DNA of 64,000 nucleotides from Chimonanthus salicifolius (Eukaryota > Streptophyta > Magnoliopsida > Laurales > Calycanthaceae). Within the stretch, counting starts at the first letter, position 1. Each line of letters begins with the position of its first letter. Of this stretch, positions 10,201 to 23,291 are shown piece after piece. The DNA is taken from contig CM023535.1 in NCBI GenBank assembly GCA_013350335.1, positions 33,202,991-33,266,990 on the forward strand. The letters run 5' to 3'. Under the pieces are notes generated by a model, which ran no database searches, was not told the DNA's origin, and saw only the letters and a program-made list of their open reading frames with translations. Both the position numbers and the translations under genes were made by a program.

Positions 10201-11942
10201 ATAGAAATACTTGATGTGGCTTGTTCATCAAGGGGACTACTATTGTGATTTGTGATATGGATGTTGGGGGGGGTGATCATTGGCATATGACCCCATGACA
10301 TGGTACTACATTGGCATGATTTTGTTATTAGTATCATGCACTGTTTTGGTTTTATCAGTATGATTATGATCTCTATTATGATGCTCTGTTTTTAGGTATT
10401 ATGTTTTACAAGTACATTATGATGTTTTGTATCTTGATTTTATACTAATCCTATGTGTATTGTGACGCACCGCCCTTTTCACTATGCTTTCCATAAATCA
10501 GAGTCTATTTTTTTTAAAAAAATAACATAGTGAGCAATAGCGGGACGACACGACGTGAGCTAATTCCGAACTTCTAAAGTCCGACCCTTAACTGGCCAAC
10601 CCTATGTTTGCATGGACTAAGTCCATGAAAACGGTTCACACATAACAATATAAACCTGCGGAATCAAAATCATAACTGCGGAATTATAATAGAACCTAGT
10701 TCTATTCCATTTTAGATAGCAAAGTACGTCAAGTCCTTAATCATAATTAACATAACTTAATTATCCAAATAAACATCCAACCATAGCAAATCATTTAAAT
10801 TATTACATACCCGAAGTCTAGTTACTCAAATACAAGTCCATAAGTAACTTAATCAAAATAAAAACTAAAAGCATCCAAGCTCCTATGCTTGGCCCTTTTC
10901 GCGTTCATCGTTCTCCTCGTTTCCTGTATCATCCACTAGGGTAGAAATAGGGCATTAGAACAACGCGCCCAGTAGGTATTCTAATTAGGACTAACACATG
11001 GTTAGTACAAAACATGCATAATAATATCATAATGTCAAAAACCATATAAACTGTGCCATGTCATGATGTCAAATGCAATGAGTCCCACCCATCACATGTA
11101 CATATAAGTACCCCCACATAGATCTTTCGGACGCCCCGAAGGAGTGTGGCCCCTCCGGTTTCTTCTTGATGGAAAAGCACATCAAGGTATCCCACATAGG
11201 TTTTTCGGACGCCCCGGCAGAGTGTGGCCCCTCCGGTTACATATCCTTCACCCCATGCCATGCATGAGATGCTAATGAATCACATGCTATTTTATCATAT
11301 AAACATAGAATTAAAGCTCACATTTTGAAATAATATCTTTTGCAACATAATTCATCAAAATAAAATAAAAATATTGTATATTAAACCCATGGTTTCAAAG
11401 AGGTGGAATCCTACCGAAGACCACTAACGTGTCCTTGCGCTTTCGTCCGGTAACCGCTCACGATCGTACACACTTTATGAGGTCCCGTTACTTTATAATA
11501 TATCAATCAAGTAAAACCGCGTCCCATTTGATTTAACATTAGGTCTAAGTCCATAAACACAACCTTGTGGGGTTCAGCCATACACCATGGCCGAACCTCA
11601 CCCTTTTTCTTTTAGTTTCCTTTTTTGCTCATTTAACTTAAGTACAAGAACATATCACTTCCCATTCATTTAATCCAACATACATAACCCTAGGTCCACC
11701 AAACATTCCCCAACATTCCCCATGGGGTTTGGCCATACACCATGGCCGAACCCATGGTCCATTAATTTTACTTATTTACAATATTGCCATCCATGGCTAT
11801 CATTTTATTATTCTAACCCTTCATACATTAAAACCATATATCATTCCCCACGTGGTTCGGCCACACACCATGGCCGAACCCATGGTCTATCATTTTCACA
11901 CTTATTTACATCCTTGCCATTGTTTCCATCACCTCATGTTTA

Positions 11943-14900
11943 TGTAACGCCCCGCCCTCTCTGAGAAATCAGAGTCTAATTTTTTTTATAATAATAATAA
12001 AACATCGAAAGAGAGCAGGCGGCGTCACGACGCGAGTTAAGTTCAGACTACTCAAGTCTGAACCTTAACTGGCCACCCATGTATACATGGACTAGACCAT
12101 GATAATAAATCACACATGGAACTAACAACAACTTGCGGAATAAACTAGACTAATTGTGGAATAGAATGACTAGATAGTAAGTAACAGTCTCAAATATTAA
12201 TTAACATAAATAACCATCCATAGTTAGTAACCTAATCAAACCATAGCAAATTAATAACTTATTACATGTCCTCAAATTATAAATTCAAATGACAGTAATA
12301 AAGAAGTCTAGTGCAACATTCAAGCACTTAGGCTTGGCTCCCCTCCCGGTCATCGACCTTCTCTTTCCCTTTCCTTGTACCTGTATTCTCCTCTGAGGAT
12401 AGAATTAGGGCGTTAGATCAACGCGCCCAGTAGGTTCCCGAATCAGGGCTACCACATGGTTAGCATATAAAACATGCATATATATATCATAGTACATGAT
12501 TATCAAAAAATATAAAACCATGCTATGTATGTATGCAAATGTAATGAGCCCCACCCCATCACACATACATAGCCATCACTTGACGGGACTCTCAGCGTCA
12601 AGGTAAATCATAGTACACTTTCATCTGGGTCTCACATGATAAGTTAATCCACAGTAATCATCGTTACCTGTGGAAAGACACTTCATCATTGAGTTGTTTC
12701 ATTTCACATATTAGTCCTCCTGGCGGGACTCTCATCGCCTAAGGAGACCAATTGTGACTCTTCTTATCATGTTACTCCTCCTGGCGGGACTCTCATCGCC
12801 TAAGGAAGACGGTCACTCATAATTGCAACACTGTATAACTTCAGTCAACATCCCATGTCGATGCATGAGATGCCAATGCTTTGTATGCCATTTGTAAATG
12901 CATAACATATCATTCGAAACCACATAAAAATAAACAAGAGTCTCCTAAAGAAAACTAGGGTAAAACTGTGGTTATAAGTAGGTAGGAAACCTACTGAAGA
13001 TTCCCTTCAGTAATTGATCTTTCTTTAGCGTCACCAGGTCACGACTCGCACGTCGTCAACTTCCGGTACCTTGTCCATACAATAATCAGTAAATCATATT
13101 ATCACTTACTTGTTCATTCATATCTAAGACCCAACCACATCATGTGGGGTTCGGCCATGCCCATGGCCGAACATCATCAACTTAGAATTTGTCATTTTAT
13201 GGGGTTCAGCCCTATACTTGGCCGAACCTTGTATTCCCACTCTTCCATCATCAAATGATTCTCCATTACAATACTTTAAACCTTTTATAAAATCATAGGA
13301 ATAATATCAAACACAACCCATGAACTTAATCCATTTATTCCAAAAACAACCCATGGGGTTCGGCCATGCACATGGCCGAACCCAATGGTTCTCTTGATTT
13401 ATTTTGTCCATCATCTACTCATGATTTGAATCAATAACTTAACCCTAACATTGATATGGTTGAGCCCTATACCAGCCAGCCAAAAACAGTAACCAAATCC
13501 TCGTTTAATTCCCATAAAACATCATACTCTTACATACAAAATCATTTAATATTTTCCTGGGGTTCGGCCATCCAAAGTGGCCGAACCCTATGTCGATGTT
13601 TTGGTCCTCTTAAATATGTTTTAGATCTCATTTAGACAAGTAATAAACAGCATCACATTATTGTATTTTTTTCCCTCTTAAAACATCCAAATAAATTCAT
13701 CAACTTGTCCAAATGACCATATTACTTCATGGGATTTGGCCATCCAAGATGGCCGATCCCCATGGTCCATTTCATCAATTTTAATCCACTGTTTTAGACC
13801 CATGCTAACTTCAGTCCTTATGTCATTCAAATCCATGTTTTTAACCCTCTTTAAAACATGCATTTGAATCACAAAGAAACTCAAAAACAGTCCACAAAAA
13901 CTCCATGGTTTCTATGTTTCAAAACATCAAAACCAACCTATCTTTTACATGGGGTTCGGCCCTCCATGGTGGCCGAACCCAATGATCATTTTTACCATTT
14001 TAAAACCTCTATTACTCAAGGTTAAAACCTTGGTGCATTCGGCCATAACCATGGCCCAATACATATGTGCATAACACACCATGGTTTGACATGGTTTTCG
14101 ACCTTTAAGATCATCAAATCAAATCCACATTTTTCATGGGGTTTGGCCAACCAAGATGGCCGAACCCAATGGCATATTTTCTTATCCTTTTAAGCCATTT
14201 AATCCAAGGTCTAGACCTATGACAAATTCGGCCATACATGACCAAATTATGTCATCCAAATTTATAATTTCAAGCTCTTTAATAAACCAAGCACTTATGT
14301 AAAAACTTACCAAAGTTCCTTGTTTTAATCTTTACTTCCGATCCTTCTTTGCCTTCTTTCCTTTGCTGTTTTGTGCTTGATCTACTGGTGCAAACGCCTC
14401 TGTTGTTCCAGCTAGGAAAAACGAATTGGAAAGAGGGAGAGAGAGATGGAAATTCTTGGATTTCCAATGTGAAAAACGGCCAACCTTGGTGGTCATTCCC
14501 TTTAGTACTTCAGCCCCCAAGACCCCTCCATTCCCTCATCAATTCTTATAAAAAACGATGGGTCTTGGGTGTTATCCAATGCACCCCTTGGCACCTGCCA
14601 ATGCAGCCTCCCAACTCCCCAAGCATCACCTCCCATTTCCCATGTATTTCATTTAAAAACCCATCATGAAAATCACCCCAACAAGTCCCCAACGTGTGGG
14701 ACTTGTTTTGGTGGTTATGACTGAGCTAACCTATTCATATTCCCTCTAAACTCACTGATTTACAGTCCCATTGTTTTCCATTTTGACTCACCCAACTCAC
14801 ATGTCCAACTCACCTCATTAATTGACAATCATTTAATGAATTTGAGTCAACTCATTTTTAATTCAAATTAAATAAAATCGGTTCCACTTAACCTGATTTA

Positions 14901-15375
14901 ACTCACCATTGAACTCATTTGTGGGCCCACACGGTCGGCTGTGGTCAACAAAGTCAACCCGACCCGTTGGGTCCCCCTTTAGCTCCTTGACCCGTTTTTG
15001 ACTCCATGACCCAATTATGGGTATTTTGGTCAATCGTAATTGGTTTTTACATGTGCATCAGGCCTACCCATTTTTACTCCACTTGATTTCCAATCAAATC
15101 AGCTTAACCCCATTTAATTTAAGTTCACACAACGGTCAAATAATCCATTAAGACCCGTTGGGTCCCATTTGGGCCCTTTGACCCATTTAGCCATTTTTGA
15201 CCCAATTGATGCACATTACCTATCCAATCAAATTTGACATTTATAATATGCTCATAGGATCTTAACTTGAACAATGGGCCCCACCATTTCCTTATTTAAC
15301 ATCATAATTAATAAATTTACCAATCCAGGGGCATTTTTGTAATTATCCATCTCATTGAGAAATTGGGGTGTCACA
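11943..15375 (-). mobile_element. Solo LTR J inside I
   Basis: Perfect target duplication GTTTA (11938-11942 and 15376-15380). Left end TGTAACGCCCCGCC, right end TTGGGGTGTCACA, length 3433 bp, read on the minus strand. Its start (minus strand TGTGACACCCCAATTTCTC) matches solo LTR A, so J and A are one subfamily. It carries the variable stem GTTCAGACT (12041-12049) with AGTCTGAAC (12055-12063), two GGCGGGACTCTCATCGCC units (12720-12810), and seven hairpins at 13146-14166. No internal region. Confidence 0.95.
13146..14166. repeat. Seven GGTTCGGCC hairpins in J
   Basis: Copies begin near 13146, 13200, 13356, 13558, 13735, 13952 and 14142. Several have longer centres, such as CATCCAAAGT, and the arms extend outward with CATGG or CCATG, giving arms of up to about 16 bp. 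Confidence 0.88.
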
Positions 15376-15525
15376 GTTTAGGTCCAAAACTGATCCATAA
15401 CATGGATTCATGATTGATTCATAAATCATAAAATAAAGCCCTTATAATTCCCTTCATCCCTTGGCTTGGTAAACCATTCATTTAAATTATACAAAGGCCC
15501 ACAAATGGCCCATTGACAAGTTCAT

Positions 15526-16231
15526 GGGGTTCGGCCATACACCATGGCCAAACCCATGATCTTTCATTTTTAGCCGATATTACAAAATTGCCATTACCTC
15601 TATCATCTTATGTTTAGGTTCCAAAACATAAGTCCATTCATTTATTTACTCATATTAAATCCATAATATTATCCATAAATCAAGGTTCCTTCCTTTTTTA
15701 TTCAAAAGTCCATCATTAGATCCTTTCTAAATTAATAACCATTTTCCATGGGGTTCAGCCATACACCATGGCCGAACCCTATGGTTCATAATCTTCTCTT
15801 TAAAAATCATTACACCCATAAAATTCCTTAACCACTCAAGTCCATAAAAGAGACCTCATGGGGTTCGGCCATACACCATGGCCGAACCCATGATCTTTCA
15901 CTTTCAGCTATATTTACAACTTTGCCATCACTTCCATGATCTTACTATATGAATATAATTCCATGATTCCTTATGGGGTTCGGCCATACCCCTTGGCCGA
16001 ACCCATGGTCTAAGGTTCTTTACCAACAACCTTCCATTTAAACCCTTTTAAAACATACATAATATTCCATGGTTTTCATCATTCAAATCCATTAAAATAT
16101 AACCAATCTCTTTCCATGGTGTTCGGCCATACAACATGGCCTAACCCTATGGTTCATCCCTTTCATTAAACCTCAACATTCATCCCTTAATTTTTCTTCC
16201 ATGGGGTTTGGCCATACACCATGGCCGAACC
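15526..16231. repeat. Six GGTTCGGCC hairpins in I
   Basis: Copies near 15526, 15750, 15860, 15973, 16117 and 16202, with centre mostly ACACC. Three more copies of the same LTR lie left of J (11570, 11722, 11852). Confidence 0.9.
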
Positions 16232-16464
16232 CTATGGTTCCTTATTTTAAACAAAATTATCAAACTACTTACCGGTTCCGCGACTCCTCCTGTTTTCTTT
16301 CGCTCCGACTCGTTCTTCCAATTCTTTTCTTCCTTCTACTTGATCTTTCACACTTGCTGGCTGCCTTCTCTTCCTTTGAATAATGCCGAGAACACCTTCT
16401 TGCTTGTATATGCCGTGCGCCCCTTGCTTGTCTCTCTTTTATCAACTTCCAATTGGTCCTAAAT

Positions 16465-16655
16465 TAGAAGGTGCCATGCGCCCCTTCTTCCTTCTATAAA
16501 ACTTCCATTCGGTGCTAACCTCAGAAGGTGCCATACGCCCCTTCTTCCTTCTATAAAACTTCCATTTGGTGATAACCTTAGAAGGTGCCATTTGCCCCTT
16601 CTTCCTTCTATAAAACTTCCATTCGGTGCTAACCTTAGAAGGTGCCATGCACCCC
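16465..16655 (-). repeat. About 60-bp tandem array in I
   Basis: Three to four units containing GAAGGTGCCATGCGCCCC and CTTCTATAAAACTTCCATT. Lies between the leader and the left part of the LTR, where element 1 has its 68-bp array. Confidence 0.85.
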
Positions 16656-17651
16656 TTGCAATTTAGCAATTGCCTAGATACCGCTCTTAATCAAGGAAAG
16701 GACCCCTTTTCTAAATGATCTTATGTGCATCCTCATGGATGTGCAAATCCCACACACATGGCCAAGCATCTTTTATTTAATCTTAGACATCTTCTAAAGA
16801 TACACTAGCGCATAATCATGGATTGCATATCTCATGCACGGCCATGCACAATATCCCATTCCTAATCCCTACAACCATATGCAATCTTCCAAATTCCCTT
16901 TATGCACATGCCTCTTAATCTAGATCCCTTATTTATAGATATTGCATTACCATTTTAATTAAGCCCCATTTAATTCTATTGAAACCATTTCCACAATCCG
17001 TTGGTTCTTAATTGGGCAATGACCCAATACTTTACCCATCTACGGTCCATATCTAATAATTCACAAATTAAATGGGTAATTTTCATATATATTAATAACT
17101 TGAAAATCCAGGGTGTTACATGTATAACCCTACTTGGAATTCCTACTGGGCCCGTTGACTATCGCCCTACTTCTACCTTAGATGATGATACAGGGAATGG
17201 ACGGACGATGGACGCGAAAGAAGCTAAGCTTAGGAGCTTGGGCAGCTTATTGCTTATTTTTAAGTTATAGTTTTGGGCAGTGTGTTTGAGTTAATTACAT
17301 TTTGGGATTGTAATAACTTAGATATTATTCTGCTAAGTTTTGACGTTACCTTCGGATATTAAGTTCAGTTAAGTTTTGAGTGATTGACTTCCTTGCTAAG
17401 TAAAGGTTATCGTTGGTTTATGTGATCAAATATTAATTCCGTAATGGGTTTATTCCGTAAGTATAACTTTAATGCGTGTGAACTGCTTTAGTGGACTCGG
17501 TCAACGCACATGTATGGTTGGCCAGTTAAGGGTCGGGCTTTGGAAGCTCGGACTTAGCTCCCTTCGTGGCATCCCGCTCTGACTCACTCTTTATTTCAAA
17601 AAGAAAATAGACTCTGATTTTCAGCGAGTGAAAAAGGGCGGGGCCGTCACA

Positions 17652-18036
17652 GATATTCTGGTTTATTGTACCAGTCGGGAGGAGCATGCTGAGCATCTGA
17701 GGATAGTCCTGAACATACTGAAGAAGAATCAGTTATATGCCAAAGCAAGCAAGTGCAAGTTCTAGCTATCTGAGGTCAACTTCTTGGGATACGTCATATC
17801 AGTAGGAGGAATAGCCGTGGACCTGGCTAAAGTGGCAGTGGTTAGAGACTGGAAAACTCTGAAGAATGTGACCGAAATCTACAGCTTTTTGGAACTGGCT
17901 GGCTATTATCAGAAATTTATTATGGCCTTCTCTAAGATTGCGGCTCCACTCACCCGACTAGCTCAGAAAGGAGTCAAATTTGAATGGTCTGACGTGTGCA
18001 ATCGAAGGTTTGAGGATCTGAAACAGAAGCTTACCA
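17652..18036 (+). pseudogene. RT fragment of element C, first piece
   Basis: Translation begins at DILVYC of the RT active-site motif and runs through the [27 protein letters not shown] and AGYYQKFIMAFSKIA segments to the end of the connection. A TAG follows KCKF (about 17763). The upstream part of C is beyond element 1, which interrupts C exactly here (17651/17652). The last five bases, TACCA (18032-18036), are duplicated after LTR B, and the coding sequence resumes at 28942. Confidence 0.9.
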
Positions 18037-19269
18037 TGTTGTAACACCCCAATTTTTCAATGAAATGGAAAATTACGAAAATGCCCCTGAGTTATTAAAT
18101 TAATTATTTTGTGATGTCAAAATAAGAAATGTTGGGGCCCATTGCTCAAATTAAGGTCATATGAGCACATTATAAATATCAAGTTTGAATGGATGGGTTA
18201 TGTACATCAATTGGGTTGGAAATGGCTAAATGGGTCAAAGGGCCCAATTGGACCCAATGGGACAAAATGGATGATTTGACCATTGTGTAAGCTTAAATTA
18301 AATGGGGTTAAGCCTATTTGATTGGAAATCAAGTGGAGAAGAAATGGGTAGGCATGATCCATATGTGAAAACCATTTACAAATGACCAAAATACCATAAT
18401 TGGGTCATGGAGTCAAAAAACAGGTCAAGGAGCTAAAGGGGGACCCAATGGGTCGGGTTGACTAGTTTGACCACGGATGACCATGTGGGCCCTCAATTGA
18501 ACTCAAGTGTGAGCTAATTCAGCTTGAGTTAGGTTGATTTGAAATGAGTTAGATTTAAGAAATGAGTTGACTCAAACTTGGTGCATTAAAGATGATGAGT
18601 TGGATGAGTTGGTTTAGAATAAAAATATCATGAGTTAAATGAGTCAAGAGGAGGTAGAAACGAGTTGTAATCTCACTCAACACCTGATCAAACTCATCAC
18701 AGCCGTTGAGTGTGAAGGGGTGCTTTGGCAAAGCCAAAAGACACCAAGGTTGGCGGCACCTTTTCATGAATGGTTGCAATGGTTCATTCCCAAGTAATGC
18801 AATGTTTGGCACCAAGGGGTGCAACGTTTGGCACCAAGGGGTGTCTTGGTTGACACCCAACATCCCTTCTTTTTTAGCAAGAGTAAAGAGGGAAATAAAT
18901 GGGTGTTGGGGGCTGAAACTACAAAAGGCAAAGGTTGCCTTTCTTGGCCGTTTTTGTCAAAGGAAACCCAAGTGTTCCCATCTCTTTCTCCCTCTTTTCA
19001 ATCGGTGTTCTTGGCTGGAACAGCAGAGGATTTTGGTACCAAATATTCAAGCTTAAACCAGCAAGGAATTGAGGAAGAAAGGAAGAAATAAAAGATAGGA
19101 AACAAGGATCAAAAGTCAAGAAGAAAGGCTTGGGAAAATTGGTAAGTATTTCATTGAGTTTTGTTGAAAAACATGGAACAAATAGGGTGTGGATTGGGCC
19201 ATGATCATGGCCGATTACACCAATGATTAGCCTTGATTAATGGAGGTTTAGAAATGATTAAGATGACCA

Positions 19270-20103
19270 TTGGGTTCGGCCACCATAGAGGGCCGAACCC
19301 CATGTAAAGAGATGGCTTGGTTTTCATGTTTTGAAACATGAAAACCATGGATTTTGTGGACTGTTTTGGGTTGTACTTAAAGATTCAAATGCATGTTTTA
19401 AAAAGGGTTAAAAACATGGATTTGAATGACATAAGGACTGAAGTTAATATGGGTTTAAACATTAGATTTAAATTGATATTTTGGACCATTTGGATCGGCC
19501 ATCTTGGATGGCCGAATCCCATGAAATGTTGTAGCCATTTGGACAAAGTGATTAACTTATTTCGATTGTTTTGAGAGGTAAAAATGCAGTAGTAATATAC
19601 TGATTAATACTTGTCTAAATGAGGTTTAAAACATATACATAAGGACCAAGACATGGACATAGGGTTCGGCCACTTTGGATGGCCGAACCCCATGTTAGTT
19701 TTGATGATGTTGGTGAGTTTAAAACCATATAAAATATGGTGTTTGATGTGATTTGTGGAAGTTTAACTTGCTGTTATTGGTTGGCCAACATAGGGCTGAA
19801 CCATGTCATTATTAGGGTTAAGTTATGGATTCAAATCAGGGGTAAATCATGGACTAGTTGAACCAAGAAAACCATTGGGTTCGGCCATGTTTATGGCCGA
19901 ACCCCATGGACTGTTTTTGGATGCCATGTTTGGATTGAATCCTATTGGAAATTATGATTTGTTTCATGCTTTTGATCTAAGAATTACCTAGGTTGAGTTA
20001 TGGATTTAATACTAAGTTGACCAACCATGATATAAGATGGAAAGTGGAGACAAAAAAAAAAATCAGATTGATGAGGTTCGGCCATGTGTATGGCCGAACC
20101 CCA
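19270..20103. repeat. GGTTCGGCC hairpin cluster in A
   Basis: Clear copies near 19273, 19493, 19661, 19876 and 20072, with decayed ones near 19200, 19785 and 20289. Several centres are long (ACCATAGAG), as in J of the same subfamily. Confidence 0.88.
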
Positions 20104-21284
20104 CTAAGGGTCTTTGGTAACCCTATTGTGTAGCCGACTTTGTGATTGAAATTATGGGAAAAAGTGATTATTGATCAAAGGTGGAATAATCATGTGTATG
20201 GTTGTATGAACCTTAGCAAGACATGTTTAAAAGGGTTAAGTGTTTAAGAGTTGATTAAATAAAGTAGGAAGTTAAATCCTAAGTTGGTGATGTTCGGCCA
20301 AGGGCATGGTCGAAGCTCACATGATGTGGTTGGGTTTTAGATATGAATGACCAAGTAAGTAATAGTATGATTCGCTGATTGTTATATGGACAAGGTACCG
20401 GAAGTTGACGACGTGCGAGTCGTGACCGGGTGACGCAAAAGAAAGATCAGTTACTGAAGTAAATCTTCAGTAGGTTTCCTACCTACTTGTAACCACAGTT
20501 TTACCCTAGTTTTTCTTATGATACTCTTGTTGATTTTATGTGGTTTCAAATGATATATTATGCATTAACAAATGGCATACTGTAACGCCCTGCCCTTTTT
20601 TCACCCATTTTCCGAAAATCAGAGTCTATTTTTTTTTTTTTGAAATAGAAGAGTAAGAGAGGGCGCAGACGCCACGACGCGAGTTAAGTCCGAGCTTCTA
20701 AAGCCCGGCCCTTAACTGGCCAACCCCACGCCTGCGCGGAACTAAGTCCACGAGAATGTTTCACGCGTAGGAAGTAAGCTCGCGGATTATAATCATTGCG
20801 GAACATGATAATAGAGTCTATCCTACAGGTTTTTAGATAGAAGGGAAGATACAACATTGAATTTACCAAAATGCCCCTATGTTCATGATTACATCACAAA
20901 ATGTATCGTCCATAAGTAACGTCCAAACCATCGCAGAAATGTAAATTTATACAACCCGACAAGCTAAGTTACTTTTAAAATTACATCCCCAAAATGTAAA
21001 CATAATATAAACTAGGACTGCGCATTCCAAGCTCCTAAGCTTGGCCTCCGGTATTTCCACCGCTTCCTGCCTCTCCTGCGTCATCAGCTAGGGTAGAAGT
21101 AGGGCGTTAGTCAACGCGCCCAGTAGGACTCCGAGTAGGGCTAGCACATGGACTAGTGATACGCACATACCGATAACATAAAATACAACAAAATAAGTAT
21201 GTGATGAATGCTATGTCATGGGTGCTTATGTCATGTGTCCCACCCATTATCCGTATGATCATACAATATCCTGTTCCCCATGTT

Positions 21285-21455
21285 TGCTTCTCGGTCGCCC
21301 CGACGGAGCATGGACTCCAGTTATAGCCCTCAGGCTATCCCCATGTCTGACTCTCGGTCGCCCCGACGAAGCATGGACTCCGGTTATAGCCCTCAGGCAA
21401 TCCCCATGTCTGATTCTCGGTCGCCCTGACGGAGCATGGACTCCGGTTTGTTTAT
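21285..21455 (-). repeat. 62-bp tandem units in G
   Basis: Three units with TCTCGGTCGCCCCGACGGAG, CATGGACTCCGGTTATAG and CCCTCAGGC. The same array occurs in F at about 37460-37620, so it predates the split of the two copies. Confidence 0.9.
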
Positions 21456-22030
21456 TTTTTTCTGCCCATGCCATGCATGAGATGTAGGTGCATTATGCTA
21501 TGTAGTATATAGATAGACCATATTCGATATACCATACATAGTCATATGATGCATAATATTAAAATATAATCCATGATACCATCATGTAATTCGTAAGTTA
21601 AAACCCATCATAGTGCAAGTCCCATAAATCATAAATTATAATCATAAATCCATAATAAGCAAAGTCAAAATAATTTAAAACATCATCACATATCCATCGT
21701 TTACAAAAAGGTAGGAATCCTACCGAATACCGTGTCGCGTTCCGTTACGCTTCCCGTTCGATAATCCGGTCGCCTATCGCGTACCGTTTGCGACGTCCAA
21801 TACCTTATTACATTTACCGAATTAGTCCATACATCATCCATGATTAAGTTACCCCTTTTATCCATGCATATTTAAGTCCATATTTGACCCATAAACTTGG
21901 ACCCATTTATAATTTCTTAATCATGACATAACATCATAAAATCAGTCATCTAGTTTAATTAAATTTGTAAATATTTAATCCCATAAATAATTCCATACCT
22001 AGCCCATAATATGGCTCCCAAAAGGGGTCA

Positions 22031-23291
22031 TGGGTTCGGCCATACACCATGGCCGAACCCATGATGTCCATTTCCTAATTTCTTGGTTCATTTTACCTTC
22101 ACCAAATGAATTTAAGTCATTCATTTAAAACCCCATTTTTCATCTCATATAAAACATCAACTACCATGCTTACCAATCCATTTAATATTTTCATTTCTCT
22201 CCATTGTTTTCCATTCATAAAAGTCCCAAAATATTACCATAGGGTTCATGGTTCACTTTTATTGGTGCCATTTTCAAAGACTCATATTTTGTCCCAAAAA
22301 TAGTCCATTTCAAAAATCACAAATCTTCATTCATTTTGGCCCTTTAAAACAACCTCCTAGGCATTGATACATGCATTAACCTTAGCTTAAAATTGATCAA
22401 AATTTGGGTCATGGGTTCGGCCATACATCATGGCCGAACCCATGATGTTTCTTTCCCCATCCTTCTTGGTTTCAATTACCCATTTAAACATACCTCCAAT
22501 AAAACTTAAATCATCCATTTCAATCACTATCTTTATTCCATTTAACATCACATATCATACTTGTAACATCCATTTAAATTTCATCATTAACTTAACTTAA
22601 TTTCCATTTCATTTAAGCACATATATAAACCATACTTAGCCCATGAATGACCTAAAACATGGGTCATGGGTTCGGCCATACACCATGGCCGAACCCATGA
22701 TGCCTTTCCCTCATTTTTAACTTGGGTCCTTTAATCACATTTAACGTCCATTAAAACCACCAACATTTCCTCATGATTTTCTCATTTTAACAATCCTTTA
22801 GAAACACCCATTTTTAATCATTTGAAAACTAATTTTCATTAACCATTCTCCATACTTCTAATCTTATAAAAATTCTAAAATATCATCCATGGATTCCATC
22901 ATAAAACTTTTTTCCAAAAATTGCCTACATTTAACCCTTTAAATCCTTGGAACCCTAAACCATTCTCCAACTTTTTATTTTTTATAAAAACCCTAATTAA
23001 AATGCATAATATTAAAATATAATCCAAATTAAAATCATCCTCATTTACCATGGGGTTCGGCCATGCTACATGGCCGAACCCTATGGTCCATCCATTCATT
23101 AAAAAAAATTCTATATTCTCCATGCTTTAATACAACCTTAGAATTCCAAAAATTTGAAATCATAAATCACTAATGTTTACTCATTTAAAAACCTAAATCT
23201 CATTAGCCATTCTCCAAAATTTTAAACCTTAACATCTTAATAAATTCATCCCACATTGGCCATGGGGTTCGGCCACACTACATGGCCGAAC
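22031..23291. repeat. Five GGTTCGGCC hairpins in G
   Basis: Copies near 22033, 22413, 22669, 23052 and 23264. The last two have arms extended by CATGG and centre CTA or ACTAC, giving up to 17 paired bases. Confidence 0.9.

Larger units (their letters stand above)
10461..17120 (-). mobile_element. Solo LTR I, interrupted by LTR J
   Basis: Perfect target duplication TGTAT at 10456-10460 and 17121-17125. Ends are TGTGACGCACCGCCC on the left and CCAGGGTGTTACA on the right, so the LTR reads on the minus strand. Without J and its duplicated GTTTA the length is about 3.2 kb. There is no PBS, PPT or coding sequence, so this is a solo LTR. It holds about nine GGTTCGGCC hairpins (11570-11880 and 15526-16231), an RY box (11259-11266), and a 60-bp tandem array (16465-16655). 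The right end resembles the start of H and K (CCAGGGTGTTACA). Confidence 0.93.
7368..17651 (+). mobile_element. 3' LTR of element 1, interrupted by LTR I
   Basis: Starts TGTAACCTCCCGG after the PPT and ends CCGTCACA at 17651. After removing LTR I (10461-17120) and one 5-bp duplication it is about 3.6 kb. Modules in order: CCACCTCA/TGAGGTGG dyads (7665-7685, 7735-7755), a 68-bp tandem array, CT-rich leader with GGTACGTA near 8733, two GGTTCGGCC hairpins, GGTAGGATTCCTACC at 9598-9612, RY box CATGCATG at 9763-9770, a CCATTCGGTGGG tandem array, then after LTR I the conserved 3' block. Downstream (17652) lies the RT of element C. The left flank of element 1 is outside the window, so its duplication cannot be checked. 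Confidence 0.85.
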